NCBI RefSeq assembly: GCF_036320655.1
Contig: NZ_CP143258.1
Location: forward strand, 1,550,001-1,614,000
Reading direction: 5' to 3'
Length of the DNA stretch: 64,000 bases
Origin: Porphyromonas pogonae
GTDB lineage: Bacteria; Bacteroidota; Bacteroidia; Bacteroidales; Porphyromonadaceae
The notes under the pieces are model-generated. The model saw nothing but the letters and a program-made list of their open reading frames with translations. It was not told the origin of the DNA and ran no database searches. Position 1 is the stretch's first letter. The number at the start of each line of letters is the position of its first letter. A program made the translations under genes and the position numbers. Shown in pieces: positions 45,344-54,695 of the stretch.

Positions 45344-45418
45344 TCGGGGTGACTGGATTCGAACCAGCGACCACACGCCCCCCAGACGTGTACTCTAACC
45401 GGACTGAGCTACGCCCCG
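45344..45418 (-). tRNA. tRNA-Pro (anticodon GGG)
   Basis: On the minus strand the sequence begins CGGGGCGTAGCTCAG and folds as a cloverleaf. The anticodon loop is CTGGGGG with GGG at 34-36, and the T arm is CTGGTTCGAATCCAG. CCA is not encoded. In the acceptor stem position 6 is C and position 67 is A, a mismatch; the other six pairs are normal. It reads CCC and CCU codons. Confidence 0.95.
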
Positions 45419-45447
45419 ATTGCGTTGCAAAAGTAAGACATTTTTAT

Positions 45448-46506
45448 TTATCCGCCAAAGGTTTCACGATAGAAATCAAGGCCTTTTTTCAAAATTTCTT
45501 TGTCTTCTATTTCAATTGCCTTTGTTTCACCGGGTTGTGCAAGGCCGATGAAACTAATTTTATTTCCGGCATTTTTCTTATCATGCGTCATATATCCTAT
45601 GATGGAATCATAGTCCTTGCAGTTATAAGCATAAGGTGAAAAATTTTCTCTGCAAATTTGAACTAATTGATAGAGTGTTTTCGTAGATGTCCCTAGTAGT
45701 GATGACGTCAGATATAGTTCTATGATCATGCCTATTGCTACCGCTTCCCCATGTTTGAGTGGGGCAAGTTGCTTATAATGGCTGAGGCTCTCAATGGCAT
45801 GTCCAAAGGTATGTCCGAGGTTTAAGATTTTTCTCAAACCACTTTCTTTGAAGTCAGCAGCTACAATAGACTCTTTGAAAATTACATTTTCAGCAACAAT
45901 GTCTTTCCATTCTTCTCCTGTAAGTGCAAGGGGATCCGTCATGCAGCATTTCTTCCAGCTTTCCATCCCACCCAAGAGTGCATGTTTGATTACCTCTGCA
46001 TACCCAGAGAGCAAATCAGGAATAGCTTGCGTGCTCAAGAAGCAGGTGTCAATTATAACTTCTTCCGGCATATAAAATACACCTATGATGTTCTTTATCC
46101 CTTGGTGATTTACCCCTGTCTTCCCTCCTGTAGAAGCGTCTACCATGGCCAAAAGGGTTGTGGGGATGTTAATTGTTTTAATCCCCCTCATGTAGCATGA
46201 AGCTACATACCCCCCCAAATCTGTAACGACTCCGCCACCGATATTTACCAACAAGGACTTTCTTGTTGCTCCTTCAGCTATAAGCCATTCCCATAAATCT
46301 GTGGCTGAGTCTATGCTTTTTGACCTTTCAGAAGCTTCGAATACCTGCAAGTGGGTAGGGTGTAACATGGATAAAATATCTTTTAATGCCCCCTCCTTAT
46401 GTAGATTATAAACCTGGCTATCACATAATATAAATAGAAAGTCGTGAGGTATCTCTGCAATTGCAGAGATACACTCACGACCCAATGAATTATATATGAC
46501 GCGCAT
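45448..46506 (-). CDS. aroB: 3-dehydroquinate synthase
   Basis: The 352-aa enzyme catalyses the second step of the shikimate pathway, turning DAHP into dehydroquinate with NAD and a metal ion. NIGGGVVTDLGGYVAS binds NAD; PTTLLAMVDASTGGKTGVN and LNLGHTFGHAIE (metal His) are clear. It follows alaS by 22 bases. Confidence 0.97.
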   Translation of the reverse strand: MRVIYNSLGRECISAIAEIPHDFLFILCDSQVYNLHKEGALKDILSMLHPTHLQVFEASERSKSIDSATDLWEWLIAEGATRKSLLVNIGGGVVTDLGGYVASCYMRGIKTINIPTTLLAMVDASTGGKTGVNHQGIKNIIGVFYMPEEVIIDTCFLSTQAIPDLLSGYAEVIKHALLGGMESWKKCCMTDPLALTGEEWKDIVAENVIFKESIVAADFKESGLRKILNLGHTFGHAIESLSHYKQLAPLKHGEAVAIGMIIELYLTSSLLGTSTKTLYQLVQICRENFSPYAYNCKDYDSIIGYMTHDKKNAGNKISFIGLAQPGETKAIEIEDKEILKKGLDFYRETFGG

Positions 46507-46528
46507 GATATTACATTATACTATGGCA

Positions 46529-49159
46529 TTACATCACACCTGCTTCTTTCAGCACCGCATCTATAGCTTCTTTCAAGCCCGCACTGTTTTTGCCGCCTGC
46601 TGTAGCAAAGTGTGCTTGGCCTCCGCCACCTCCTTGAATAAGTTTGGAAGCGTTTCTTACCAGTTGCCCTGCATTGAGCCCTTTTTCGGTGAGGTCTTTG
46701 GATAGCATCACGGTGAGATTACACTTATCTTTGTCCGATGTTCCGGCTACAAATATAAATGAGTCTTGCGGAGCTGTTTCACCTGAGATCTGAAAAGCAA
46801 GATCTTTTACCTGATCAGCAGGCATTTCATCATGCAAGGTATAAACTCTTATGCCATTCTCTATAAAGTGTTTAGAGATAATTTCCGCTTTTACAGAGGC
46901 TATGCGCGCTTTGGCAAATCCCTCAACTTCTTTTCGGAGCTGTGAGTTCTCTTCCATTAGTTTTTGGATACCTTTGAGCAGGTTGGGGTTGTTATTGAAG
47001 AGCCCTTTGACTTCGTTGAGCAAATCTTCCTGCTCGTAAATATACCTTTCTGCACCTTTACCCGTAACAGCTTCAATGCGTCTTACTCCCGCAGCTACAG
47101 AGCTTTCAGAGATAATGCGAAAAGATCCTATCATGCCCGTCGAGGGGATATGTGTACCTCCGCATAATTCTACCGATGTACCATATTTAAGCACACGTAC
47201 TTCGTCTCCATATTTTTCTCCAAAAAGAGCCATAGCACCCATAGCCTTAGCTTTTTCTATGGGTAGATCTCTGTATTCTTCCCGTTGCAAATCCTTTCTT
47301 ATTTTAACATTGACTAGCATTTCTACTTCACGAAGTTCTTCTGCTGTCACTTTAGAAAAATGTGAGAAGTCGAATCTCAGAACTTCCGGGCTTACAAATG
47401 ATCCTTTTTGTTCTACATGATTACCCAGCAACTCGCGCAATGCCTCGTGCAATAAGTGTGTTGCAGTGTGGTTGGCTTCTGCTGCACGTCTTTTTTCCTG
47501 ATCTATCACAGCGAAGAATGTCTCATCAATGTTCTCTGGTAGTTTGTTCATGAGATGAACGGCTAGGTTATTTTCTCGTTTGGTATCGAATATAGCATAT
47601 TTATTGCCTTCTTCATCTTGCAGATAACCACTGTCACCTACTTGTCCACCCATCTCAGCATAAAACGGGGTAGAGGTCAAAACTACTTGATAATACTCCT
47701 TATTTTTCTGTTTTACTTGTCTGTATCTGATGATTTCAGTATCACTCTCGGTCAAATCATAACCGACGAACTTACTTTCGCCTTCATGTACACTCACCCA
47801 GTCTCCCGCATCAACAGCGGCAGCGTTGCGTGCACGTTCTTTTTGCTTCTGCATTTGCTCGTGAAATCCCTTCTCATCCACGGTCATCTTATGATCTTCC
47901 AGGATGAGTGCCGTCAAGTCCAGAGGGAAACCATAAGTGTCATAAAGTACAAAAACGTCTTCACCATTGAGCATTGTTTTGCCAGATAGTTTGGCCTCTT
48001 CTACTTTTTTGTCCAAGAGGCGTATTCCTGTTTCCAGAGTGCGCAGGAAACTTTCTTCTTCTTCTTTCACCACCTTCTCAATGAGCGTTTTGTTGGCTTG
48101 CAGTTCGGGATAAGCATCGCCCATTGTTTCGATAAGAACCGGTAGCAGACGGTACATGAAGGGAGCCTTTCTATTTAGGAAAGTATAGCCATATCGTACT
48201 GCACGGCGCAGGATACGACGGATCACGTAACCGGCTTTGGCGTTTGATGGTAGTTGCCCGTCGGTAATGGCAAAAGCTATGGTGCGTATATGGTCAGATA
48301 TAACACGCATGGCAATGTCTGCTTGCTCCTCCTTGCCGTAAGTGATTCCTGTCATAGTGCTTAGCGCATCTATGAGGGGGGTGAATATATCCGTGTCGTA
48401 ATTGGATGTCTTGCCTTGGATGGCCATGCAAAGCCTTTCAAATCCCATTCCCGTATCAATTACCTTTTTGGGTAGGGGTTCCAGGCTACCATCTGCTTTA
48501 CGATTAAATTGCATAAACACCAAATTCCATATCTCTATTACTTGCGGATGGCTTTGGTTTACCAATGTGAGCCCATCTACCTTTTCCTTTTCAGCCTGAG
48601 GGCGTATATCAATATGTATTTCCGAGCAAGGTCCGCAAGGTCCTGTGTCACCCATTTCCCAGAAATTATCATGTTTGTTACCATTGATAATACGTTCTTT
48701 GGGCAAGAATTTTGCCCAGATATCAGCAGCTTCATTGTCTCGTTCCAGTTTGTCCGATTCGGCTCCTTCAAAAACTGTTACATAAAGAATATCCGGCGAT
48801 ATCTTCAATACATCTGTAAGAAACTCCCATGCCCATTCTATTGCTTCCTTCTTGAAATAATCCCCAAAAGACCAGTTGCCAAGCATCTCAAACATAGTGT
48901 GGTGGTAGGTATCGCGTCCTACTTCTTCCAGATCATTGTGTTTACCGCTCACTCGCAGGCATTTTTGCGAGTCCGCCACACGGGCATATTTTGCTTCTGT
49001 ATTTCCCAGGATAATATCCTTAAATTGGTTCATACCTGCATTTGTAAACATGAGTGTGGGGTCTCCTTTGATCACCATAGGGGCGGAAGGAACGATGTGA
49101 TGCTGTTTGCTTTCAAAAAAAGCTTTGAATGAATCTCTGATTTCTTTAGATGTCAACAT
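46529..49159 (-). CDS. alaS: Alanyl-tRNA synthetase
   Basis: The 876-aa class II synthetase charges tRNA-Ala and edits mischarged Ser/Gly. The catalytic core is at the N-terminus ([28 protein letters not shown]). The editing domain has HTATHLLH and [10 protein letters not shown] (zinc site HxxxH plus C/H), and the C-Ala domain ends with the glycine-rich [15 protein letters not shown]. Full length. aroB follows closely and may be on the same transcript. Confidence 0.98.
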   Translation of the reverse strand: MLTSKEIRDSFKAFFESKQHHIVPSAPMVIKGDPTLMFTNAGMNQFKDIILGNTEAKYARVADSQKCLRVSGKHNDLEEVGRDTYHHTMFEMLGNWSFGDYFKKEAIEWAWEFLTDVLKISPDILYVTVFEGAESDKLERDNEAADIWAKFLPKERIINGNKHDNFWEMGDTGPCGPCSEIHIDIRPQAEKEKVDGLTLVNQSHPQVIEIWNLVFMQFNRKADGSLEPLPKKVIDTGMGFERLCMAIQGKTSNYDTDIFTPLIDALSTMTGITYGKEEQADIAMRVISDHIRTIAFAITDGQLPSNAKAGYVIRRILRRAVRYGYTFLNRKAPFMYRLLPVLIETMGDAYPELQANKTLIEKVVKEEEESFLRTLETGIRLLDKKVEEAKLSGKTMLNGEDVFVLYDTYGFPLDLTALILEDHKMTVDEKGFHEQMQKQKERARNAAAVDAGDWVSVHEGESKFVGYDLTESDTEIIRYRQVKQKNKEYYQVVLTSTPFYAEMGGQVGDSGYLQDEEGNKYAIFDTKRENNLAVHLMNKLPENIDETFFAVIDQEKRRAAEANHTATHLLHEALRELLGNHVEQKGSFVSPEVLRFDFSHFSKVTAEELREVEMLVNVKIRKDLQREEYRDLPIEKAKAMGAMALFGEKYGDEVRVLKYGTSVELCGGTHIPSTGMIGSFRIISESSVAAGVRRIEAVTGKGAERYIYEQEDLLNEVKGLFNNNPNLLKGIQKLMEENSQLRKEVEGFAKARIASVKAEIISKHFIENGIRVYTLHDEMPADQVKDLAFQISGETAPQDSFIFVAGTSDKDKCNLTVMLSKDLTEKGLNAGQLVRNASKLIQGGGGGQAHFATAGGKNSAGLKEAIDAVLKEAGVM

Positions 49160-49485
49160 ATTAATTTAATGCAATGTCTTTTTTTATTTGAATACAAAAA
49201 TAGGCTAATTTTACGGATATGCGTTTTTCGAACACACTTTTTACATTCAATTATAGCTACTTGGCAGATAATAAGATTATTAAAATAACTGAACAAGAGG
49301 GGCAAACAACTCAGTAGTGCATCAATAGATGGTGCAATGTTATTATCACTCATGCATATACAATCATTTTACCACGCTATTTTAAAAAAATTATCTGTTT
49401 GTCCTATGGCTTTCTTTTTTATTTTTATAATTGTGTATTTTTGTGGCAAATTATATTGCACTGTAGCAATATTTAAAATTATAGG
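49160..49485. other. Divergent promoter region between alaS and the acyltransferase gene
   Basis: TATTTTTG at about 49436 on plus fits a -7 element for the acyltransferase gene. In its leader a short hairpin (ATATTGC at 49453, GCAATAT at 49466) lies some 14 bases before the ATG. The 66-codon minus frame here overlaps the alaS start and looks spurious. Confidence 0.5.
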
Positions 49486-50625
49486 ATGGGAAATATAGCT
49501 TCTAATGTCTTTGCAGACACTAAGCCTCATTATAATATTCTGGATGGATTGCGAGGAGTTGCGGCACTGATGGTATTGATTTATCATGTGTTTGAGGGTT
49601 TCTCTACAAGTCCTGTGGATCAGTGGTGCAATCATGGATATCTGGCTGTCCAATTCTTTTTTATACTCTCAGGCTTTGTTATAGGTTATGCTTATGATGA
49701 CCGCTGGAAGCGAATGGGTGTTGGAGAATTTTTCAAAAGAAGGCTTATTCGTTTGCACCCTATGGTAGTAATGGGGATAATATTAGGAGTGGCTGCGTTT
49801 ATCATCCAAGGTAGTGTAAAATGGGATGGATCTCCTGTATCTATTTCTTATGTGATATTGGCAATGCTGTGTACCCTTTTTATGATTCCTGCAGCACCCG
49901 GGTCAGCCATTGATATCAGGGGCAATGGAGAGTTGTTCCCATTGAACGGACCTTATTGGTCTTTGTTTGTGGAATATATCGGCAATATTTTATACGTTTT
50001 ATTTCTACGGCATTTATCCAATCGTATTTTGACTATACTTGTTGCTATTACAGGAGTAGGTATGGCGTGGTATGCCATAGGCAATGGCTCTGGTTATGGG
50101 CATTTGGGGGTGGGGTGGACGATGGACAATCATTATCTCGAAGCAGGCATTCTTTCTATGACTTTTTGTTTTTCGATAGGTCTACTAATATCAAGAGTAT
50201 TCAAACCAATACATATCCGTGGGGCTTTTTGGATTTGTAGCCTAGCTGTGATTATTTTGACATCCATACCACATTTGGGAGGCACTCAAATGCCATGGTT
50301 AAACGGAATTTATGATACAATCTGTGTTGCAGTCTTGTTTCCTTTGGTAATCTGGGTGGGTGCATCGGGCAAAACAACAGATACTAAATCCGCTGCAATC
50401 TGTAAATTTTGGGGTGATGTCTCTTATCCTATGTATGTGGTGCATTACCCTTCGATGTATCTCTTTTATGCATGGGTCTGGAACAATGGCTTTACATTGC
50501 GACAAACTTGGGCTGTTGGCTTGACGCTGATTGTTGGTAATATAATCTTGGCATATTTCTTCTTGAAAGTATATGATATCCCGGTACGAAGATGGCTTAG
50601 TAAAGTCTGTTTGACCAAGAAATAG
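49486..50625 (+). CDS. Membrane acyltransferase of family 3 (OafA/NodX-like)
   Basis: The 379-aa protein has about ten membrane segments and the family start YNILDGLRGVAALMVLIYHVFEGF, with the catalytic His in YHVF. RRLIRLHP, with a second conserved Arg, follows about 50 residues later. Such proteins acetylate or succinylate surface polysaccharides or lipids from the cytoplasmic side. The acceptor is unknown and no sugar genes are adjacent. Confidence 0.92.
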   Translation: MGNIASNVFADTKPHYNILDGLRGVAALMVLIYHVFEGFSTSPVDQWCNHGYLAVQFFFILSGFVIGYAYDDRWKRMGVGEFFKRRLIRLHPMVVMGIILGVAAFIIQGSVKWDGSPVSISYVILAMLCTLFMIPAAPGSAIDIRGNGELFPLNGPYWSLFVEYIGNILYVLFLRHLSNRILTILVAITGVGMAWYAIGNGSGYGHLGVGWTMDNHYLEAGILSMTFCFSIGLLISRVFKPIHIRGAFWICSLAVIILTSIPHLGGTQMPWLNGIYDTICVAVLFPLVIWVGASGKTTDTKSAAICKFWGDVSYPMYVVHYPSMYLFYAWVWNNGFTLRQTWAVGLTLIVGNIILAYFFLKVYDIPVRRWLSKVCLTKK

Positions 50626-50875
50626 AGGCCATAAGCTTTTATTCCTATTGTTTGGATATAGCTCTATTCAGATCAGACAAAGTGTTGCATGGCGTAAAGT
50701 TTGCATCATATTCTTGGTTATGTGAAGGTATTGACCCTTCTACGCCATAGGTTTTATCCGAAATAATTGTTTGCAGTATATTGTCGTTTTAAGGAAATAA
50801 TCTTACATTTTGTCAGCTTTTATTGTATTATGATGCTACTTCATGTTTTCAGACGTTATCAGCAATCGAGGGTAC

Positions 50876-50906
50876 TTGACAAAGGGTGATTCATGTTGTA
50901 TCTTTG
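50876..50906 (+). promoter_or_regulatory. Strong Bacteroidota-type promoter (cassette 3)
   Basis: TTGACAAA at 50876 and TATCTTTG at 50899-50906 are separated by 20 bases from TTG to TAT. Nearly the whole unit is shared with the promoter at 27571, which points to a common origin and not simply to consensus. Confidence 0.75.
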
Positions 50907-50984
50907 TAATTGAATTTTTTATATCCTTTATTGATAACATAACTTAGAGACAAATTAAGACTAATTTATACAGAGGTAGCAATT

Positions 50985-51086
50985 ATGAACACTATGACAA
51001 ATAATACCTTGCGGATAAATGAAGAGTATGGGTGCCCATCCTTGAATAAGTGTGATGTATTGCAGTTCATCGTTTCCAGACCTTGA
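50985..51086 (+). CDS. Possible 33-aa peptide of the cassette family
   Basis: The ATG follows 78 bases after the -7 element, behind TATACAGAGGTAGCAATT, where GAGG may serve as a weak ribosome site. The peptide starts MNTMTNNTLRIN and ends DVLQFIVSRP. The last ten codons align in frame with those of the short ORF at 27655 (MLSIIVGRKP). Several third-position changes are silent, which is some evidence for coding. It contains two Cys and has no signal peptide or membrane span. It could be a leader peptide or a small secreted or toxin-like peptide; no family is recognised. Confidence 0.35.
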   Translation: MNTMTNNTLRINEEYGCPSLNKCDVLQFIVSRP

Positions 51087-51205
51087 TCTCTTAAACATTG
51101 TAGAAATCATTATGATTATCATAATCTTATACAGTTTTTTTGCTGTCCTCTTTCACAGCAAATAATGTACTTTATCCTTCCAACTTCACTTATCTTTGTC
51201 CGATC

Positions 51206-51328
51206 TTTCATAATAGGTCATCAGACTCATCCTATACGATCGATAACTCTATCCTATACGGACGATAGATTTATGTATACGGACGACAGACTTATCATAC
51301 ACGGATGATTGACTCATCATAATAAAAT
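51206..51328 (+). repeat. 22-bp direct repeat array 3 (five units)
   Basis: Units start at 51206, 51228, 51250, 51272 and 51293; the fourth has lost one base (21 bp) and the first is degenerate. The end sequence CATCATAATAAAAT at 51315-51328 matches the other arrays with one change. The core TATCnTAyACGG is kept in units 2 to 5, with C for the first T in unit 2. Confidence 0.85.
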
Positions 51329-51488
51329 TACTGTTAGTGCCCTCATGTTTCTTAGATCTATGCTTTTCTGTGAAAAATATTATTTAACCAGAATATATAA
51401 TTCAGTTTTTCATTTTAAGAATGAAATATGACGATTGCCTTTATTTAGCTATCTTTTTCAGTGGGTCATTAACCTAAAAAAGCCTTTT

Positions 51489-51513
51489 CTTATTTAGACT
51501 TTGTGCAAATAAG
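51489..51513. promoter_or_regulatory. Imperfect counterpart of the 25-bp palindrome
   Basis: CTTATTTAGACTTTG followed by TGCAAATAAG has the same outer arms and left half as the perfect palindrome at 28407-28431, but the right half is changed. It stands after the same 160-base spacer behind its array. Confidence 0.45.
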
Positions 51514-51637
51514 CTATACATTGTAACTAAGCCACCATTGATTTTATTGAAAATACCTATTTATTTAATTTACTTACAATGGCTATAATCAAATGATTAT
51601 GCAGATTCTTTGGGAGCAATAGGGGGAGGTGTATTTT

Positions 51638-51769
51638 GACATTTTGACCGGGTAGAGAAGGTAAAGTGCAAGGCGCTAAGAGTGAGTGCACAGGGAGTTT
51701 ACTTCAGGTAAATGACCAAGCGCGAATCTCGCAAGCAACGAAGCAATTGGCCTGCTGTGCAACGGTCTC
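51638..51769 (-). mobile_element. Truncated MITE, copy C
   Basis: On the minus strand the first 132 bases of the MITE (GAGACCGTTGCACAGCAGG onwards) are present with few changes against copy B. The right end with its hairpin is missing; similarity stops after GTCAAAATGTC. No target duplication can be recognised, as expected after loss of one end. It lies between cassette 3 and the asnA terminator. Confidence 0.85.
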
Positions 51770-51854
51770 CAAAAGTGACTTCCTGTTGTGTCCTTAGTAA
51801 TACCTTATTCAAAGTGTAGATGGGTATGATGAGCAAACATCTTTATATGTAAAA

Positions 51855-51897
51855 TAAAAAGCGGGTGCGACAAAATAGAAATTTTGAAACACCCGCT
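51855..51897 (-). terminator. Terminator of asnA
   Basis: AGCGGGTG (51860-51867) pairs with CACCCGCT (51890-51897), and further A/T pairs form inside. On the minus strand the stem is followed by a T run (TTTTTATTTTA). It lies 37 bases past the asnA stop. Confidence 0.82.
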
Positions 51898-51934
51898 CCA
51901 CTGAAAATATATAATTAATAGGCAAACGTAAATC

Positions 51935-52972
51935 TTAAATAAGATGGATACGGTGGCTCATTGCTTGGGAGCGCATATCCTGTGGCCATATGCTCGACTG
52001 TATCTCTCCAATATGAGCTTTACGAAGATAATACATGCACAGGCGTGACTGACCTATACCACCACCGATAGAAAGGGGGAGCTCTTCATTGGCAAGTCTT
52101 TGATGAAAATAAAGATTCAATTTTTCTTCTTGTCCTCTAATGCTAAGTTGTTGCTTTAGGGTCATGGGATTCACTCTAATTCCCATCGAGGAAAGTTCCA
52201 TGCCTTTGGAAAGGATCGGATTCCAGATGAGAAGATCTCCGTTGAGCCCTACATAACCGTCTTCGTTGACAGAACACCAGTCATCATAGTCAGGTGATCT
52301 GCCGTCATGAGGTTCACCATTGGAAAGAGAGGCTCCTATGCCTATGATAAAAACAGCTCCGTATTTTTCACATATAGCATCTTCGCGTTCTTTAGCTGAT
52401 AATTCGGGGTACTGCATGAGAAGTTCCTCGCTATGAATAAATTTGATGCTCCGAGGCAAGCAAGGCTCAATACTGGGGAAAAGTTCGTAAACCATAAATT
52501 CGGTTCGTAACATGGCTCCATAGATTCGCTCAACAATATCTTTGAGAAATGCCAGAGATCGCTGTTCAGGTGTGATTACCATTTCCCAATCCCATTGATC
52601 TACATATAGAGAATGGAGATTGTCAAGTTCTTCGTCCGCTCTGATGGCATTCATATCCGTATAGATGCCATATCCTTCTTTAATATCATATTCAGCGAGC
52701 ATGAGTCGTTTCCACTTGGCTAGGGAGTGTACAATCTCAGCACACTGCTCATTCATGTCTTTGATAGGAAATGTTACGGGTCTTTCTATACCATTGAGAT
52801 CGTCATTGAGACCAATGCCTTTTTCTACAAAAAGTGGAGCCGTAACTCGTCGTAGTCTTAGCTCTGAAGAAAGGTTGGCCTGAAAAAAATCCTTTATACT
52901 TTTAATACCGAGTTCGGTTTGTTTGAGGTTTAGGAGAGGTGAATATCCTTCCGGAATATACAATTTTGACAT
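51935..52972 (-). CDS. asnA: Aspartate--ammonia ligase (asparagine synthetase A)
   Basis: The 345-aa enzyme makes asparagine from aspartate, ammonia and ATP. It is related to class II aminoacyl-tRNA synthetases: KGIGLNDDLNGIERPV, QWDWEM and the C-terminal GGIGQSRLCMYYLRKAHIGE are family hallmarks. I use ATG 52972 (MSKLYIPEG); nine codons upstream are dropped. TATATTTG on minus at 52997-53004 is a good -7 element. Confidence 0.95.
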   Translation of the reverse strand: MSKLYIPEGYSPLLNLKQTELGIKSIKDFFQANLSSELRLRRVTAPLFVEKGIGLNDDLNGIERPVTFPIKDMNEQCAEIVHSLAKWKRLMLAEYDIKEGYGIYTDMNAIRADEELDNLHSLYVDQWDWEMVITPEQRSLAFLKDIVERIYGAMLRTEFMVYELFPSIEPCLPRSIKFIHSEELLMQYPELSAKEREDAICEKYGAVFIIGIGASLSNGEPHDGRSPDYDDWCSVNEDGYVGLNGDLLIWNPILSKGMELSSMGIRVNPMTLKQQLSIRGQEEKLNLYFHQRLANEELPLSIGGGIGQSRLCMYYLRKAHIGEIQSSIWPQDMRSQAMSHRIHLI

Positions 52973-53310
52973 AAAAAATAAATTACTAATGAATGACAAA
53001 TATAGTAATAATTAATTTCAAATAGTTGCTATTTGTGTCTTAATTTGACCATAATGATTTTATTTTTCCTTTCTGGGTGTGTTATTGTTTGTATATTATA
53101 TGTTTATATGTGAGTTTTGATATTTGTGTTTATTGCTTGGTCAATTTTCATCTTACCACCTCAATGTAAAGCTCGTGCAATGTAGTGGTCAATCTAATTA
53201 TGAAGTTGTGCAAGGAACTATTAGAAATAATATCCGATTGGGGCACCCTAATCATTGAAAAGAGGTATAACAGGCCTATATGTACCTTTTATGCAATTGA
53301 TTTATTATAT
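52973..53310. other. Spacer between asnA and the IS element
   Basis: The spacer holds the asnA promoter on minus, then AT-rich sequence with no gene that I can support. Its last five bases (TATAT) are one copy of the IS target duplication. Confidence 0.5.
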
Positions 53311-54639
53311 GAGACCTTTGCATGGTAATTTGGCGAAAAATAGTATCGTAAAAGCTTGTATGTTAGCCATATATTTAGTATATTGTAGTATAAAATTCAG
53401 TAGTTTATTATGGCAAACAAGCAAAAAAACACACAAGAAGAGGATGTAACCTTTGGAGACATTCTTTATCAGAGACGATATCGTAAGGTTCAAAATGAAT
53501 TTTTGAATCAAATTGACCAATTGATTGATTGGCGCCCCATCCGTACGTTGATCAATAAGAAATATACGAAGAGACAGAATGCAGTTGGGGCACCTGCCTA
53601 TGACGTGATACTTCTTTTTAAGATGTTGCTTTTGGAAACGTGGTACAATCTCAGCGACGTTGCCTTGGAGGAGCGTGTAAATGATTCCATTTCTTTTTCT
53701 CGCTTTTTAGGATTGAAGCTGGAAGAGGTTTCACCGGATCACAGCACGGTGAGTCGGTTTCGTACCTCCTTGACAGAGCTTAATCTAATGGATCCACTCT
53801 TAAAGATGTTTAACAAGCAATTATCCAAGCATCATATTTCAGTAAGAGAAGGCGTATTAGTGGATGCAAGTATTGTAGATACCCCCCACAAGCCTAATGG
53901 CTGTATCACGATTGAGGTGGCCGAGGATCGTGAAGATACACGTAGCGAGGAAGCTAAGAAGGCGGAGGCGGATTATCAGAAAACCGTGGTTCGTCAGCGC
54001 AAAGGAACCGATGAAGAAGGCAGATGGGTGTACAAGCATGGATACCGGTATGGATACAAGAAACATGTGATGACGAATGTTCAAGGGATAGTTCAAAAGG
54101 TGATTACCACTCCTGCCAATCGTAGTGATACGAAGGAGTTCATCCCACTATTGGAAGGAGAGGAAATTCCCAAAGAGACACCTGTTCTTGCGGACAAAGG
54201 CTACGCCTCGCGGGAGAATAGAGCATACTTACAAAGTCATGGATTACGAGATGGGATAATGCACAAGTCTCATCGAAATAGACCGTTAACGGATATGCAG
54301 AAAGCCTTTAATAAATCTATAAGCCCTATACGAAGCACTATCGAGCGTACCTTTGGAAGCATCTGTAGGTGGTTCCATGGAGGGCGATGTCGTTACCGAG
54401 GGTTAGCAAAAGCACACACTCAGAACGTTATCGAAAGCATCGCCTTTAACCTTTATCGGACTCCGGGGATAATTGTGTCCCATTGTGTCGGATAGTGTGA
54501 GAAAGCCCTCTTCGGAGCCCCTCTTTGGAGCTCCGAAGGGGGAAGGGGGGCATGTTCCGATAAATATTTCCGGGATTTCGATCAGTTTTCACCCCAGTCT
54601 ACCCATCCTTTTTTACCCTTTACATTTTTCAAAGGTCTC
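53311..54639 (+). mobile_element. Complete IS5-family insertion sequence, IS1126/ISPg1-like
   Basis: The element of 1329 bp starts GAGACCTTTGCATGG and ends TTTTTCAAAGGTCTC, giving a perfect 10-bp inverted repeat (GAGACCTTTG). TATAT flanks both sides (53306-53310, 54640-54644); because the flank is repetitive the duplication could be read as 3 or 5 bp, but 5 bp agrees with the MITEs here and with IS1126 as I know it. It contains one intact transposase gene and therefore should be active. It has landed just upstream of the thyA promoter without breaking a gene. Confidence 0.92.
53410..54495 (+). CDS. IS5-family transposase
   Basis: The 361-aa transposase has an N-terminal DUF772-like DNA-binding domain (VILLFKMLLLETWYNLSD, DHSTVSRFR). 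The DDE catalytic domain is complete: first Asp in LVDASIVD, second Asp in VLADKGYAS, Glu in STIERTFG followed by the R/K cluster typical of IS5. There is no frameshift. The length equals that of IS1126-type transposases as I recall. It would also be the natural source of activity for the 187-bp MITEs, which share the ends. Confidence 0.95.
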   Translation: MANKQKNTQEEDVTFGDILYQRRYRKVQNEFLNQIDQLIDWRPIRTLINKKYTKRQNAVGAPAYDVILLFKMLLLETWYNLSDVALEERVNDSISFSRFLGLKLEEVSPDHSTVSRFRTSLTELNLMDPLLKMFNKQLSKHHISVREGVLVDASIVDTPHKPNGCITIEVAEDREDTRSEEAKKAEADYQKTVVRQRKGTDEEGRWVYKHGYRYGYKKHVMTNVQGIVQKVITTPANRSDTKEFIPLLEGEEIPKETPVLADKGYASRENRAYLQSHGLRDGIMHKSHRNRPLTDMQKAFNKSISPIRSTIERTFGSICRWFHGGRCRYRGLAKAHTQNVIESIAFNLYRTPGIIVSHCVG

Positions 54640-54656
54640 TATATTTAGAGTCTGGG

Positions 54657-54690
54657 TTGTTTTCTTATGAGGGATTAATAACTAAATTTG
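54657..54690 (+). promoter_or_regulatory. Likely thyA promoter, just outside the IS
   Basis: TTG at 54657 and TAAATTTG at 54683-54690 lie between the IS end (54639) and the thyA ATG at 54696. The spacing is 3-5 bases longer than usual. The leader would be almost absent, five bases between the -7 element and ATG, so the true start may be a little different. Confidence 0.4.
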
Positions 54691-54695
54691 CATCC

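Larger units (their letters stand above)
45061..45447. other. Gap between dnaN and aroB
   Basis: The gap holds the dnaN promoter region, a 38-codon plus-strand ORF (45168-45284), a bidirectional terminator (45302-45337) and the tRNA-Pro gene (45344-45418). Nothing else is visible. Confidence 0.6.
50626..51934. other. Accessory gap 3: promoter, short ORF, 22-bp array, palindrome, MITE remnant
   Basis: This gap of 1.3 kb has the same order as the one at 27.57-28.43 kb: a near-identical promoter (50876-50906), a short ORF (50985-51086), a five-unit 22-bp array (51206-51328) and, after 160 bases, a palindrome-like element (51489-51513). Both palindromes are followed by TTGTAACTAAGC within about 25 bases. 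It then contains the truncated MITE copy C and the asnA terminator. The first 240 bases after the acyltransferase gene show nothing I can name. Confidence 0.7.

Noticed and set aside
48509-49132. 207-codon ORF antisense to alaS
   Set aside because: It overlaps the catalytic core of alaS completely and has no start signals or recognisable motifs.
49354-49485. Riboswitch in the acyltransferase leader
   Set aside because: Only one short 7-bp hairpin is present; no known riboswitch blocks were found.
51139-51162. Terminator within cassette 3
   Set aside because: TTTGCTGT pairs with ACAGCAAA, but the T run is on the 5' side, so it would not stop plus-strand transcription; no counterpart in cassette 2.
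53255-53449. ORF overlapping the IS left end and transposase start
   Set aside because: It spans the IS boundary and is out of frame with the transposase; created by the insertion.
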